A stretch of DNA of 23,019 nt from Poteriospumella lacustris (Eukaryota > Sar > Chrysophyceae > Chromulinales > Dinobryaceae): positions 13,361-36,379 of the forward strand of contig SMOI01000311.1 in assembly GCA_008000375.1 (NCBI GenBank). Reading direction: 5' to 3'. The notes under the pieces were generated by a model. The model ran no database searches. It was not told where the DNA came from and saw nothing but the letters and a program-made list of their open reading frames with translations. Made by a program: the position numbers and the translations under genes. Below are positions 8,787 through 16,808 of this stretch, piece by piece; position 1 is the stretch's first letter, and every line of letters starts with the position of its first letter.

Positions 8787-9568
8787 TTATCTCTTCGCGG
8801 CGGGCGCGTCTTCGTCGTCGTCCTCGTCCATGTGGTGTCCCTCCTCGTCCTCCTCCTCGTCCATGTACTCGCCCTCCTCGTCGTCGTAGTCGCCTTCCTC
8901 GTATTGGTCGGGGACATATTCCGGCGACGACGGCGCGTCGGGTGCGGGCGGCGGTCGCAGGCGAATCAACTGGTCGTTGTCCTGCGGCGCGAAGATCAGC
9001 CGCCCGTCGTGCAGCGCGATTTGATACGGCACGACCATGTTCGGCGGCCAGCTCGGCTCGGAGTAATACAGCTTGATGATACGTCCCGGGGCCCAGCCTT
9101 TGACCGGGTGCGGACCGATGCGGCATTCGACGCGGTCGCCGACGTTGAACCGCAGCGACGGCAGTTTCGGCCAGCGCGCGCGCTTGCCTGCCTTCCATAG
9201 TTCTAGTGTTTCGCGGTCCTGTCCATACAGAGGGAGAGAGAGAGGTGAGTGAGACAGTGGCCAGAGACAGTGGCGGAGGGTGACGTCAGTACCGGAAACT
9301 CGTCGGGGAGTTCTTCTCGTGTGACGTCCGACGGAGGCGCGGCGATGGAGAACAGGCCTTTGCCCGAGGGCTCCCAGACTAATGTGAAAACTGTATCGAT
9401 AGGGGCGCAGGAAGGATCGCCACAAATGACCTCGCTGACGTCAATGATGAGCCCCTCGCGCAGGTCCTCGGGCACCAATTCCATCGACCACGTGCGCAGG
9501 TCGTTGATGGCCTTTTGTTTGGCCGCCTTTTCGGCCTTGTCGCTCTTAGCTTTCGTAGGGTTGAACAT
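8787..9568 (-). CDS. Conserved hypothetical protein: CGDPxCxPI motif, Tudor/SH3-like module, acidic tail (two exons)
   Basis: Exon 1 is 9293-9568 and exon 2 is 8787-9218. The 74-bp intron (gtactg...ggacag) is phase 0 and gives 235 aa. Three parts are visible. Residues 1-92 begin with a charged Lys/Ala helix and contain CGDPSCAPID (49-58), a motif I have seen in uncharacterised algal and plant proteins. Residues about 115-178 form a small beta-rich module, GDRVECRIGP...WAPGRIIKLYY...PYQIALHDGRLIFAP, of the type repeated in many stramenopile and algal proteins and resembling a Tudor/Agenet or SH3-like barrel. Residues about 190-230 are a run of Asp/Glu/Tyr/His ending in Ala-Lys-Arg. Function is not known; a chromatin, RNA or chaperone role would suit a barrel with an acidic tail, but that is guesswork. 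The start is a clean ATG at 9568. Upstream lies a CCAATTGG palindrome (9590-9597). Stop TAA. Confidence 0.85.
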
Positions 9569-10095
9569 GTTCTGGGTATATTTCAGCGACCAATTGGCAC
9601 ACAGGTGGGTTTAAGATGATTCGCTATGGTCTGCGGCAGACTGTTTCTCTTCTTCTCTCACAACCGCAACACACACTCGTCCCACGTCCACGGTGAGAGG
9701 CAAACCCAATAGAAGAATGAAAACACGCACAGGGTCTTGCTGGTCCTGTCCGTCCTTGTTATCGCCGATTCCCTGTCGCTTTCCTTTCCCATTTCCACTT
9801 GGCCCGGCACCTGGTCCAACAAAAATCATCGAGAAGGCCCCTCCGACGCTTGGCACATCGCCTCGCATGGCCCACTGACTGAGCTGTGCGGGGCCTGACA
9901 CACACTCGCCGTCCGACAGAGGAGGGCAACACGACGACGGCGCAACGCCACGACGACGATGACGACGACAGTCGGACGAACATGATGATGATGATGACGA
10001 CGTCGGCATGATGACGATGACATCCACATGATGACGATGACGCTTTTCGCTGCTGTTGACACGATGACGACGACGACGACGACGGCGGTGACCAG

Positions 10096-10380
10096 GGTGT
10101 GATGCGCACTGCGCAAATATGCGCATGCGCGCGCATGCGCGCGCGCGCGCGCAGGTGCGCATGGCGATGTTCGTTTGCGCACTTGCGCACTAGCCGTTAA
10201 AATTGCCTGTTTAGCAGGCAGAAACTAGAGGTTGGCACCTCCTTGTAACGAATCAACGTAGAGCTCTCTGCTAAAAAGCATGACATGATGACGATGTGCG
10301 CATATGCGCGCGCGCGCGCGCTGCGCACTTTTTGTGCGCTTTTGCGCGCGCACTTTTCCAAGAAGGTGCGCATCACACAC
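10096..10380. repeat. Foldback with two Z-DNA-prone alternating tracts
   Basis: The arms at about 10094-10111 (ccagggtgtgatgcgcac) and 10363-10380 are reverse complements with one mismatch over about 18 bp. Inside them lie two alternating purine-pyrimidine tracts, about 10109-10165 (gcgcatgcgcgcgc type) and 10297-10357 (gtgcgcatatgcgcgcgc type). Each is able to pair with the other or to flip to Z-DNA. The 90-base core between them (10200-10285) is not repetitive. It may be a mobile foldback or a structured element; no ORF is involved. Confidence 0.6.
10205..10275. other. Cluster of small stem-loops; possible structured RNA, unproven
   Basis: Within the core of the foldback, gcctg (10205-10209) pairs with caggc across tttag. 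Alternatively tttagcag (10210-10217) pairs with ctgctaaa (10268-10275). Between them gaggt (10228-10232) pairs with acctc (10237-10241), and agagct palindromes follow at 10260. This density of short stems outside the CG tract could mark an RNA, but it does not form a tRNA cloverleaf and no polymerase III box is clear. Confidence 0.2.
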
Positions 10381-10824
10381 TGGCGGTGACAACGACACGA
10401 CGACGACGACACGTCAGAGTGGCAACGGTCGCGCGACCGGTCGCCGGGCGGTGGGCGGTGGACCGAGACACTTCGGCGGTGACGGCGATGCATGTAAACA
10501 CGAGACTGGTTATGTGGTGCAAATGATAGGAAGGCTTTTAGATACAAAATATTACACACGATGGGGGAATCACGCTTCAAAAAATAACAAGAAAATGAAC
10601 ACACGCACACGATGAACTCTCTAAATGATATGTAAACCTCACTGCAACGCGGTAAAGTATGTACGCCCCTGGGCTCTCTCACCCTGCCTCCCAACCCACC
10701 GTGGCGATGGACTGACCACACCCATCACACGTCAGCATCGCCACATGCGCCCCGCGCCCCGTTGGCGTCCCCTTCGCCCCCTCCCCCGTCTCTACTTCTG
10801 CCGCCGCTTCGTGGGTCTGGTTGT

Positions 10825-11993
10825 CTATTGACCTAACTCGATCTCGTCGGACGATGCGTTGCTGCTGCTGCAGTGGTGGTCTGAGGAGTCCGGATGCTGC
10901 AACGAGTGCGACATGTTGTTGGCCTCCTGACGCTGTTTCTCCTGCTTCTTGCGCGCATAGGCCAGACGATGACGCGCCGCGTCGCGCAAACGACGCGATC
11001 GCCGTTGCTCTTCCGTCTCCCGTCGCATCGACTCACGAAAGCGAATTTGGCCCTCCGTGAGGCCCTGGTCTTTGTAGATTTCGACCAACTTCGCCAGTGA
11101 CGACGAACGCTTCTTGGAGCCCGACGCTCGTCGACAGTCCCGCTCGTCCTCGGCCGTCGCCTCCTTCGCACCCGATTTCAACACGATCACGAGCTTCTTC
11201 TTCGATGGCTCGCCCTCGTTGTCTGTCTCGCTGTCGGGGCGTTTCCGATTGCTTTTCGCTCGTCGTTGGCTGCGGCTGCTGAGACTGTGGTTCGACATTG
11301 GGGCGATGCCCACGTTGCCCACCTGCGACGACGATTCGTCGCTTTTGCCCTCGAGAAAATCCTTCGGAAACGCATATTCCGCTAGCTGTTCGTCGAAGAG
11401 AAGGCTGTCGGTCAGCATAGTAGGCTGCAAGGTCGTCAAATCTATAATAGGGCGATCAATATAACCTTTGGCATCGGACGGACTGCTCTGGCGACGAGGG
11501 TACCTGAAGGGCCGTCGAAACACATCGGGAGACACGCTGGCTGTGGCTCTTCTTCCTTTCCAAACGCATCCGTATAGTTAGGAACCAGTAACGAGGTGCC
11601 AGACATCTCTTCGTCCATCCAAAGCGACAGTCCTAAGTCGCTGTCGTCTTCCATCGGAATGGCAATGTCAAAGAACGGCGACTGACCGATCGATGGCGCC
11701 ATATTCACCACAGAACTGATAGGAGAGCTGTTTGATACACTGTGCGTCAGAGATTCCGATTCCCCGCTCGTTTCACTGAGGGTATTATCCCCTGTGAAGG
11801 GTGGTTCTGAGTCAGTGGCACTGTTCATGCACCCAATTTCATCTTCGGTGCGGTAGGAATCGATCACCAGTGCATTGATCGATGGACATTGCTGCTTAGT
11901 ATCCCTGCTTGATGCAACCGCACGCAATGCATCCTCAGATAATGCATGGTCGTCGTTAGAAAGCGAGTGACAACTATACTGGTCGTGGGACAT
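10825..11993 (-). CDS. Charged, probably nuclear protein with a C-terminal basic helix (two exons); unknown family
   Basis: Exon 1 is 11504-11993 and exon 2 is 10825-11441. The 62-bp intron (gtaccc...ttatag) splits an Asp codon (g|at) and joins two different frames into 368 aa. The N-terminal half is acidic and Ser/Thr-rich (for example MEDDSDLGLSLWMDEEM), like an activation domain. The middle has a Lys/Arg run (RSQRRAKSNRKRP, then PSKKKL) that could be a nuclear localisation signal. Residues about 278-336 form a long, very basic predicted helix (FRESMRRETEEQRRSRRLRD...AYARKKQEKQRQE) without the Asn-x7-Arg signature or leucine heptads of bZIP. A transcriptional or chromatin role is an inference from composition only. 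Start: ATG at 11993 with A at -3. The frame above it is open to a GTG at 12038 with a TGA behind. An upstream exon ending near 12096 (intron gtcgat...caacag, 63 bp) would also keep the frame but has a weak donor. Stop TAG. Confidence 0.75.
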
Positions 11994-12612
11994 AATGGAA
12001 CCGCTCTTTCCACTACTCGTTGCTGTTGGAGATTCCACACGATATCAGTTGCAAATGATTCCAATATAGACAACCTACTCAATCGACCTGGTTTGCAAGA
12101 AATAAGAATGGTCCAGTAGGTATTGCGTATGATCATTCAAACCCCACCGGTGTCTGACGACCGGAACGGAGCGGTGGCAGGGGGCAGGGAAAGTAAAATT
12201 CTCCAACCATCCCTTTGCCGCTGCGCTGCCCGCCGCCTGCTGCGCGACACACACACTCCCCGCGGGCCCGGCAGTGGCCGTAGGAACAGCGGCCACCTCT
12301 GCTGCCACCACTCATCACCTCGCCTCCGCTGTGCTGGCGACACAGAATGCGTCACCGACACACATTGTGCTCAAAATTGAAACGCTCGCTGTCGCCACAT
12401 CGTCGTCATCGCCACCTCAACTCAACTTCAACTGCAAACTTCACTCCGTCTCCGTCTCCCATCCATCATCATTCATGTTTTATGACCACGGTCGGTTTAA
12501 CCTCGCCAGGTCTCTCCTCCTGCGGGTCAGCAGCAACCAGTAAGTTATGAATTGAAAAAGACAAGCGAGTTATCACAAGTCATTAACCTACCGGCTGGTG
12601 AGTTAAACAAGC
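11994..12612. other. Spacer without a recognisable gene
   Basis: About 620 bp upstream of the charged-protein gene, holding its promoter. A CA/CTC-rich, simple-composition part lies at 12260-12480. No coding signal: the open frames are short, low-complexity and overlap in three frames. Confidence 0.4.
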
Positions 12613-12775
12613 CACCCTGATGGTGTCAAAACAGAGGTTGTGCTAAAAAGCCTTGCTTATGGTGGATCAGGACTATTGAGGGGTGGCGAAAGGGTTCGGA
12701 CCCTAACATAAAGTGGAGAGTACGAATATCGGTAGTAGTTTACCTGTCAAACGGTAATCGTACTCTCCACTTAAT
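12613..12775 (+). pseudogene. Copy 1 of the 'LCPDG' exon family (partial, broken), ending in a hairpin
   Basis: From the CCCTGATGGTGTCAAAACAG stretch to agtggagagtacga (about 12616-12725), this plus-strand DNA aligns base by base with the better-kept copy at 13880-13990 and, inverted, with the copy at 12740-12880. The reading frame is interrupted (an in-frame stop lies beside the Ala-Tyr-Gly-Gly part). It meets copy 2 head-on: aagtggagagtacga (about 12711-12725) is the exact reverse complement of tcgtactctccactt (about 12758-12772), so the junction folds into a 15-bp hairpin with a 32-base loop. Confidence 0.65.
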
Positions 12776-13010
12776 GTTGGAGTCAGAATCAGTTTGCTGT
12801 GCCTCAATAGGATCCTGGTCTACAATACGCTTTAGGTGCTTTAGCACGACCTCGGTTTTGACACCGTCAGGACAAAGAACGGGAACTCTTTTCACAGGAA
12901 CTTCACAACTCGACGAAAGAAATCGACTGTAATGGCTACTGAATGAATGCAGGAGGAGGCTCTGAGGAAGCCAATGCCAAAGTGCCGCAAACAACGCCTT
13001 TCATGAAACA
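12740..13010 (-). pseudogene. Copy 2 of the 'LCPDG' exon family (exon without start codon)
   Basis: On the minus strand the frame reads LSSSCEVPVKRVPVLCPDGV followed by KTEVVLKHLKRIV, DQDPIEAQQTDSDSN and IKWRVRLPFD. It ends at gacag|gtaaactac, the same exon/intron border as in the copy at 13821-14344, so this was exon 1 of a paralogue. No ATG lies upstream in frame and no second exon follows (the DNA runs into copy 1), so it is a gene fragment. Similarity to copy 3 also covers the upstream non-coding part (tttcatgaaa...gccattacaatc), so a segment longer than the exon was duplicated. Function unknown. Confidence 0.6.
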
Positions 13011-13066
13011 ACGTGTCCGGCTGTCCTGCTCTCCAGGAGTCCTATGCACTGCTCTTCACTTCTCTC

Positions 13067-13680
13067 TCACATCCTGTTGTTCGACAGTCCTTCAGAGTAC
13101 ACTGATTCCCCAGCTTGTATGTCATGTCGTGGCGGCTGATTCAAGGCAACTGCATCGGTGAACATCTCGTCCATCGCAACGACACGTGATTCCTCCCAGC
13201 TTTGCACCGGCTGATTAAAACGTGGAACACCTCGGAGCATCGCAATCATATTCTGTACGCCACTAACGTTCCACTGCTTTACATCGTGGGTAAACATCAT
13301 CGCACCTTCCAACATGCCCCGCACATCGACATCGAACGATCCATTCCAGTCGGTTAATGCCTGATGGAACACGTGCAGTAGCAGCCAGTAGGTAACCATC
13401 TCACGCGTGTCTCGGACGCCCCAGCCATTCAACCGGTGACTGACAGTCGAAGAGCATACACCACGTACACTGCACCTGCCTAACACTCCACGCGTCTGTG
13501 TCCAGCTGAACGAACGAAGCACCGCCGTCATAACATAACATCCCTCGCATGTCCACGACTTCTGATCTCCCATCGGAGCATCGAAGCGCTCCGCACCAAC
13601 AAACACATCTCGCATCGACGTGATGTTGCGCACATTCCAGTCCCAACGGTCTGGACGGACTCCTGGTGCGAATACCTAGA
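13067..13680 (-). pseudogene. BspA-like (DUF285 / PF03382 type) surface-protein pseudogene, frameshifted
   Basis: The translation shows the DUF285 pattern of about 25-residue units, W-[DN]-V-x2-[VI]-x2-M-x2-[ML]-[FL], then FN/Q-x4-W. Clear units are WDWNVRNITSMRDVFVGAERF, QWNVSGVQNMIAMLRG with RFNQPVQSW, and VVAMDEMFTDAVALNQP. The pattern changes frame at least twice: about 13560 (into VVDMRGML...WSVRQV) and again near 13430 (back to GWGVRDTREM). There is no start codon and the end lacks a proper terminus, so the gene is dead. BspA-type repeats are surface-protein leucine-rich repeats found in mycoplasmas and other bacteria and, in large numbers, in some protists. It lies between inverted copies of the LCPDG exon. 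Confidence 0.7.
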
Positions 13681-13820
13681 AACGGGTTGTTTCATGAAAC
13701 GCATTGTTTGCGGTCTGGGTGACACTTTGGCCATTTCCTTCCTCAGGGCATTTCATTCACGTTGGCATTTCATTCACAAGCCATTACAATCCATTTCTTT
13801 CGTCGAGTTGTGCTGGCAAG

Positions 13821-14344
13821 ATGAAGAAGAACAAGATGGTTCAAATTAAAGTTCCTGGGATAGACTCTCCCCTTCTTTGCCCTGACGGAGCCCAAACAGA
13901 GTTGGTGCTAAGCCGCCTTGCTTATTGTGGAGCAGGAGTCCTATTGAAGGGTGGCAAAAGGGTTCTGACTCCAACATTAAGTGGATACTATGACTACTAT
14001 TTCACAGGTAAACTACATTTTTTGTTTCATTCATTTTCCCGACCCGAACCACCAAAGTTTGCCGTCGCAATTTTTGTCATTCGCATTTGTATTGTTTCTC
14101 AGTGTCTGACACTGTCCTAGTTTTTCTCATAGAAACCACTGATCCAACATGGGAACCAACATCGCCACATTTGACTTTGTGGCAGCTGTTTTTTGGATCC
14201 TCAGACAATGAGATGGATGAGCCTTCGTCGTCGCGAACGTCTTCTACGAGTTCCCATGCGTCAACTGGCTCGAACTCTGGGCCTGCACGTGACAACCTAT
14301 CTCATAAGAACGACGAATCTCTCCATGTGAAGAAGAATAAGTAA
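13821..14344 (+). CDS. Unknown two-exon protein, best-kept member of the 'LCPDG' family
   Basis: Exon 1 is 13821-14007 and exon 2 is 14103-14344. The 95-bp intron (acag|gtaaac...tttctcag) splits a Val codon (g|tg), giving 142 aa. The protein starts MKKNKMVQIKVPGIDSPLLC, then PDGAQTELVLSRLAYC, a Tyr-rich SGYYDYYFT at the splice site, and a second half with SDTVLVFLIETTDPTWEP and a Ser/Thr/Asn-rich tail ending in KKNK. I do not recognise the family. The N-terminal part could be a beta-grasp-like module, but this is not shown by any motif. The frame is open above the ATG only to a TTG, and the upstream DNA matches the non-coding part of copy 2. Two related, broken copies lie 1 kb upstream. Whether this copy is expressed is uncertain. 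Stop TAA. Confidence 0.45.
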
Positions 14345-14460
14345 TCGCTTAACGAATTGTATATGTACATAAATTGGTAAATGGACTCAAGCGCCTACAT
14401 ATGTTCAAATGTGACCACTGCCCCTTAAGAATGTGGCCGCACATCAATCGTTGCAACGGA
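14345..14460. other. Short spacer with a CxxC-x9-H-x3-C peptide
   Basis: A small plus-strand frame from the ATG at about 14401 reads MFKCDHCPLRMWPHINRCNG, reminiscent of a zinc-finger knuckle (C-x2-C ... H-x3-C), and stops at a TAG about 34 codons on. It is too short to call a gene. It may be the start of the fragment listed next. Confidence 0.15.
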
Positions 14461-14489
14461 TCAGCGTTTGTGTCGATGAACATTTCGTT

Positions 14490-14722
14490 GAAACCGGAAT
14501 TGTAGGCGTCGTTGGCAGGAGCTGTGCAGGAGACTCAACGGGGGCGGAGTGTTCTCCATCGGAGGACACCTGCACGTCCGGCAACAGCTAGATGTCGACC
14601 CATCAGGACAATGGCTCTCGGTCCACCACCGCCTTCGATCCCCCACAGTCGCACGTCGATTCGAGGACTGTTTCTCATATGTGACCCCAACTATCGAGCG
14701 TCCAACACGGCTACGACCATGA
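14490..14722 (+). pseudogene. Orphan coding fragment of unknown origin
   Basis: About 75 codons are open on the plus strand from just after a TGA near 14489 to the TGA at about 14720. The peptide includes GGGVFSIGGHLHVRQQLDVD, then PSGQWLSVHHRLRS and ARRFEDCFSYVTPTIERPTR. Its composition is clearly protein-like, unlike the low-complexity frames nearby, but it has no ATG. The VFSIGG...D..GQW spacing recalls a kelch blade. That is a weak resemblance only. It could be an exon or a decayed gene. Confidence 0.35.
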
Positions 14723-15451
14723 CGTCAGCCACACAACATCCTCAACATCGTCGGCGACGATGTGTATGATGTAAATCTGACGACCACCTGAAGTTGACAT
14801 ACTTGTAACAACAACAGGAAGATGGCACATTGCCAATTGTTTACCAGCATCGCACAAACGTAACAGTACTTAAATCTTACTACTAGAGAACAGCAGGCGG
14901 TGCCGGTAAAATACCTTCGCGATGCGGTGCAAGGTAGGTGGAAGAAACCAGTTCTCGCATACGCAGGCTTTATCAACTGGCCATGGAAACGACGCCACAC
15001 TGGCCACACTGCACACTGCCTCTCCACACAGACCATGAGTCGTCGTAGTCGTCTTCGTCCTCCGATCAACCACACGCCCCTTAGGTGTGCGGCGAGTCTC
15101 CCCCTGTGTGAAGGTTATGATTCGAGGCTATGCCGGTAAGTTGCTGTCATGTCGCGAGTCTCATCGTCTGCCGCTACTCCTCAGGCTTCGGATCGTTGTT
15201 GTTGGTGAGCCTTTCATACCCCATCACGCAGTTCGCTGATACACTGTGATTGTACCGGATGTTCTCGTCGTCGTTGCTGTCGTCGTCGCAAGGGCCCCAC
15301 CCCTTGTTTCCGTGCCACAGTGCGCCTTCTCCGTCGCGTGCGGTTCTGTCGACGAAAATAATTACTTCTGCGACATTTCTTCTGTCGCGCTCAGGGGCGC
15401 CACCGTCGGCGGGGGAGCGGAGCCACCACCGAGGGTGGTGTACCCGTCCTT

Positions 15452-15486
15452 TCCCTGTTGGTCCCTGTTGGTCCCTGTTGGTCCCT
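15452..15486. repeat. 10-bp tandem repeat, about 3.5 units
   Basis: The unit gtccctgttg is repeated head to tail without mismatch and runs out into gtccctttcc. It is a short minisatellite with no evident function. Confidence 0.8.
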
Positions 15487-15779
15487 TTCCAGTCGTGTCT
15501 CTTCAATAAATTCTAATGCAAATTATAGTGTAAGGACACAGTTCTTTTCGTCTGAATTGTGTATCAGGTAGGTACAGGCAGCAGTTCATCTGAAAGTGAT
15601 TCGCCGGTGTGTTTCATCTTGAAATCGAAGGAGCGTTGATAACTACAGGATTTCGCAATCACATTTCACATCTAATGTAATGGATGCCTTTCTTCTTGTT
15701 GGGGCCCATGGAGGGAGAGGTAGTACCCGGTACCCGGTAGGTGCACGTTGTGTGGAGGGTCGGAGGGGACGTTGGTTGT

Positions 15780-15832
15780 CATGATCGCGATGACGATGAC
15801 GATGACGATGACGAGGTCGTGATGACGACGAC
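15780..15832. repeat. GATGAC hexamer microsatellite
   Basis: Four near-perfect GATGAC units (cgatgacgatgacgatgacg type) followed by degenerate GACGAC triplets. It resembles the repeats at 9950-10085, showing that this genome spawns GAC/GAT arrays in spacers. Confidence 0.7.
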
Positions 15833-16149
15833 GGTGGGGGGTGGCGGCGGTTTCAATTTTGGGCGGACAACGCGATGACGACGACGGACAACGGTTTTCT
15901 TCGCCGCGGCAACGTCCACGACGGCGTCGCCGATGGAAAATGAGACGAAACTCGTCACTGACCACATGTACACCATCACTTGTGGGTGGATAGGTGGTCT
16001 GTTGTTATCATTCCGTTTGTCCGTTGGCTTCCGTTGAGGTCTGTTGGCTGTTCTCATCGGGGGCGCACCATACCATGACCTGTGGTCCTCCTGCGCGGTG
16101 ATCTGTCTGTCTGCCTCCGCTCTTTTTCTTCGTCATCGACCCCTACCTC

Positions 16150-16808
16150 ATGGAGGATTGGGCTGTGACCATCCTCGTGGTGGGCGTGGTCGTGGGTGTG
16201 GCCATTGCCGCGCTGTTGTCCGTGCGCCACTGTCGCCAGCGTCACCACGACGACGAACTCGTCTCGCCCCTCGACCAACTCGAAGCGGCGCACACACATC
16301 CACCTCCGCTCCACCATCACTCAACCCACGACACCACGCCCCCGTTGGAGGTCCACCCAGCGCACGGCGCCTTCGACACCGACAACCCGTACGAGGTGCT
16401 GCAGGCCGAGGCGCGTCTCGCCGGCGCCTCCACCGCCTCCGCCTCCTCGCCGGGGGACATTGACGCTGCCGTGGGCTTCATCCCTCGCACGGCCTCCAAA
16501 CTCGACAAGCGCCACCTGCCGCACGACCACGAGTCGCACGGCGGCCGCGCCCACGGCGCCGCGCAGCATCCGCCGAAGCCGCATCGCGAAGAGTCGCGGT
16601 CGCACATCGGCCACCGCTACGACCCCGCGTCGAACGGGTGCAAGACGCCGTCGTCACCAGTTACAATCTCGAAGAGACCGCGCAGCTACAGGCGCATTAC
16701 CATCACAACCAGCGCCAGTCGGTCAGCAGCGCCGCGGTGGCGCCTCCGGCGGCGGCCCATCACGTCGCTCGTCACAGCAGCGTCGATGCCACCCCCGTTC
16801 CCCATTGA
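16150..16808 (+). CDS. Single-pass membrane protein with His/Pro-rich tail; one frameshift in the present sequence
   Basis: ATG at 16150. Residues 1-4 (MEDW) are followed by a strong transmembrane helix (about 5-25, VTILVVGVVVGVAIAALLSV) and then a cytoplasmic tail opening with RHCRQRHHDDELVSPLDQLE, rich in His, Pro and Ala. The frame reads well to RYDP at about 16626, then deteriorates. Another frame takes over from there (RVERVQDAVVTSYNLEETAQ ... DATPVPH) and ends at TGA 16806-16808. The switch sits on a CCCC run (16623-16626); one missing C would explain it, from a sequencing or assembly slip or a real mutation. An intron (donor gtcgca near 16602, acceptor caccag) also keeps frame but has a donor unlike the others here. 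About 219 aa if intact. Function unknown. The neighbour facing it (17824-18942) has the same plan. Confidence 0.6.

Larger units (their letters stand above)
9569..10824. other. Long low-complexity spacer with triplet repeats
   Basis: This 1.25-kb gap between two minus-strand genes has no convincing CDS. Between 9935 and 10085 it is built of GAC and GATGAC/CATGAT repeats; a second such block lies at 10390-10412. Two alternating CG/CA tracts and a foldback are listed separately. Several open frames of 100-180 codons on both strands exist only because GC-rich triplet repeats lack stops; their translations are Arg/His/Ser/Ala homopolymer-like. The right part (10500-10820) is ordinary sequence and should hold the 3-prime UTR of the 10825-11993 gene. 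Confidence 0.5.
14741..16149. other. Long spacer with simple repeats
   Basis: No convincing gene. A minus-strand frame at 15174-15506 ends in a plausible acidic tail (about SNDDENIRYN... PKPEE) but has no ATG and runs through a tandem repeat, so I leave it unassigned. The spacer holds a 7-bp perfect hairpin (caccacc-gag-ggtggtg, about 15424-15440). A 10-bp tandem repeat (gtccctgttg, about 3.5 copies) spans 15452-15486. A GATGAC microsatellite lies at 15780-15830. The last 150 bases should be the leader of the 16150 gene. Confidence 0.4.

Noticed and set aside
9611-10190. Minus-strand open frames of 120-180 codons
   Set aside because: They run through GAC/GATGAC repeats and the CG tract; homopolymer-like Arg/His/Ser translations and alternatives in all three frames mark them as repeat artefacts.
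10205-10275. A tRNA
   Set aside because: Stems exist, but no complete cloverleaf, no T-arm TTCGA loop and no A/B boxes in order.
11040-11440. A bZIP transcription factor
   Set aside because: The basic helix lacks the N-x7-R signature and leucine heptads, so the family name is not justified.
11488-11503. A 16-base intron (gtaccctcgtcgccag) in the charged-protein gene
   Set aside because: It would not restore the downstream frame. The 62-base intron ending ttatag does, and it has a size like the others.
15452-15486. A CRISPR-like array
   Set aside because: The 10-bp units are adjacent without spacers; the host is eukaryotic.
15174-15506. A minus-strand gene with an acidic C-terminus
   Set aside because: No ATG; the front half is translated from a 10-bp tandem repeat. 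The tail looks protein-like but is too little to call.
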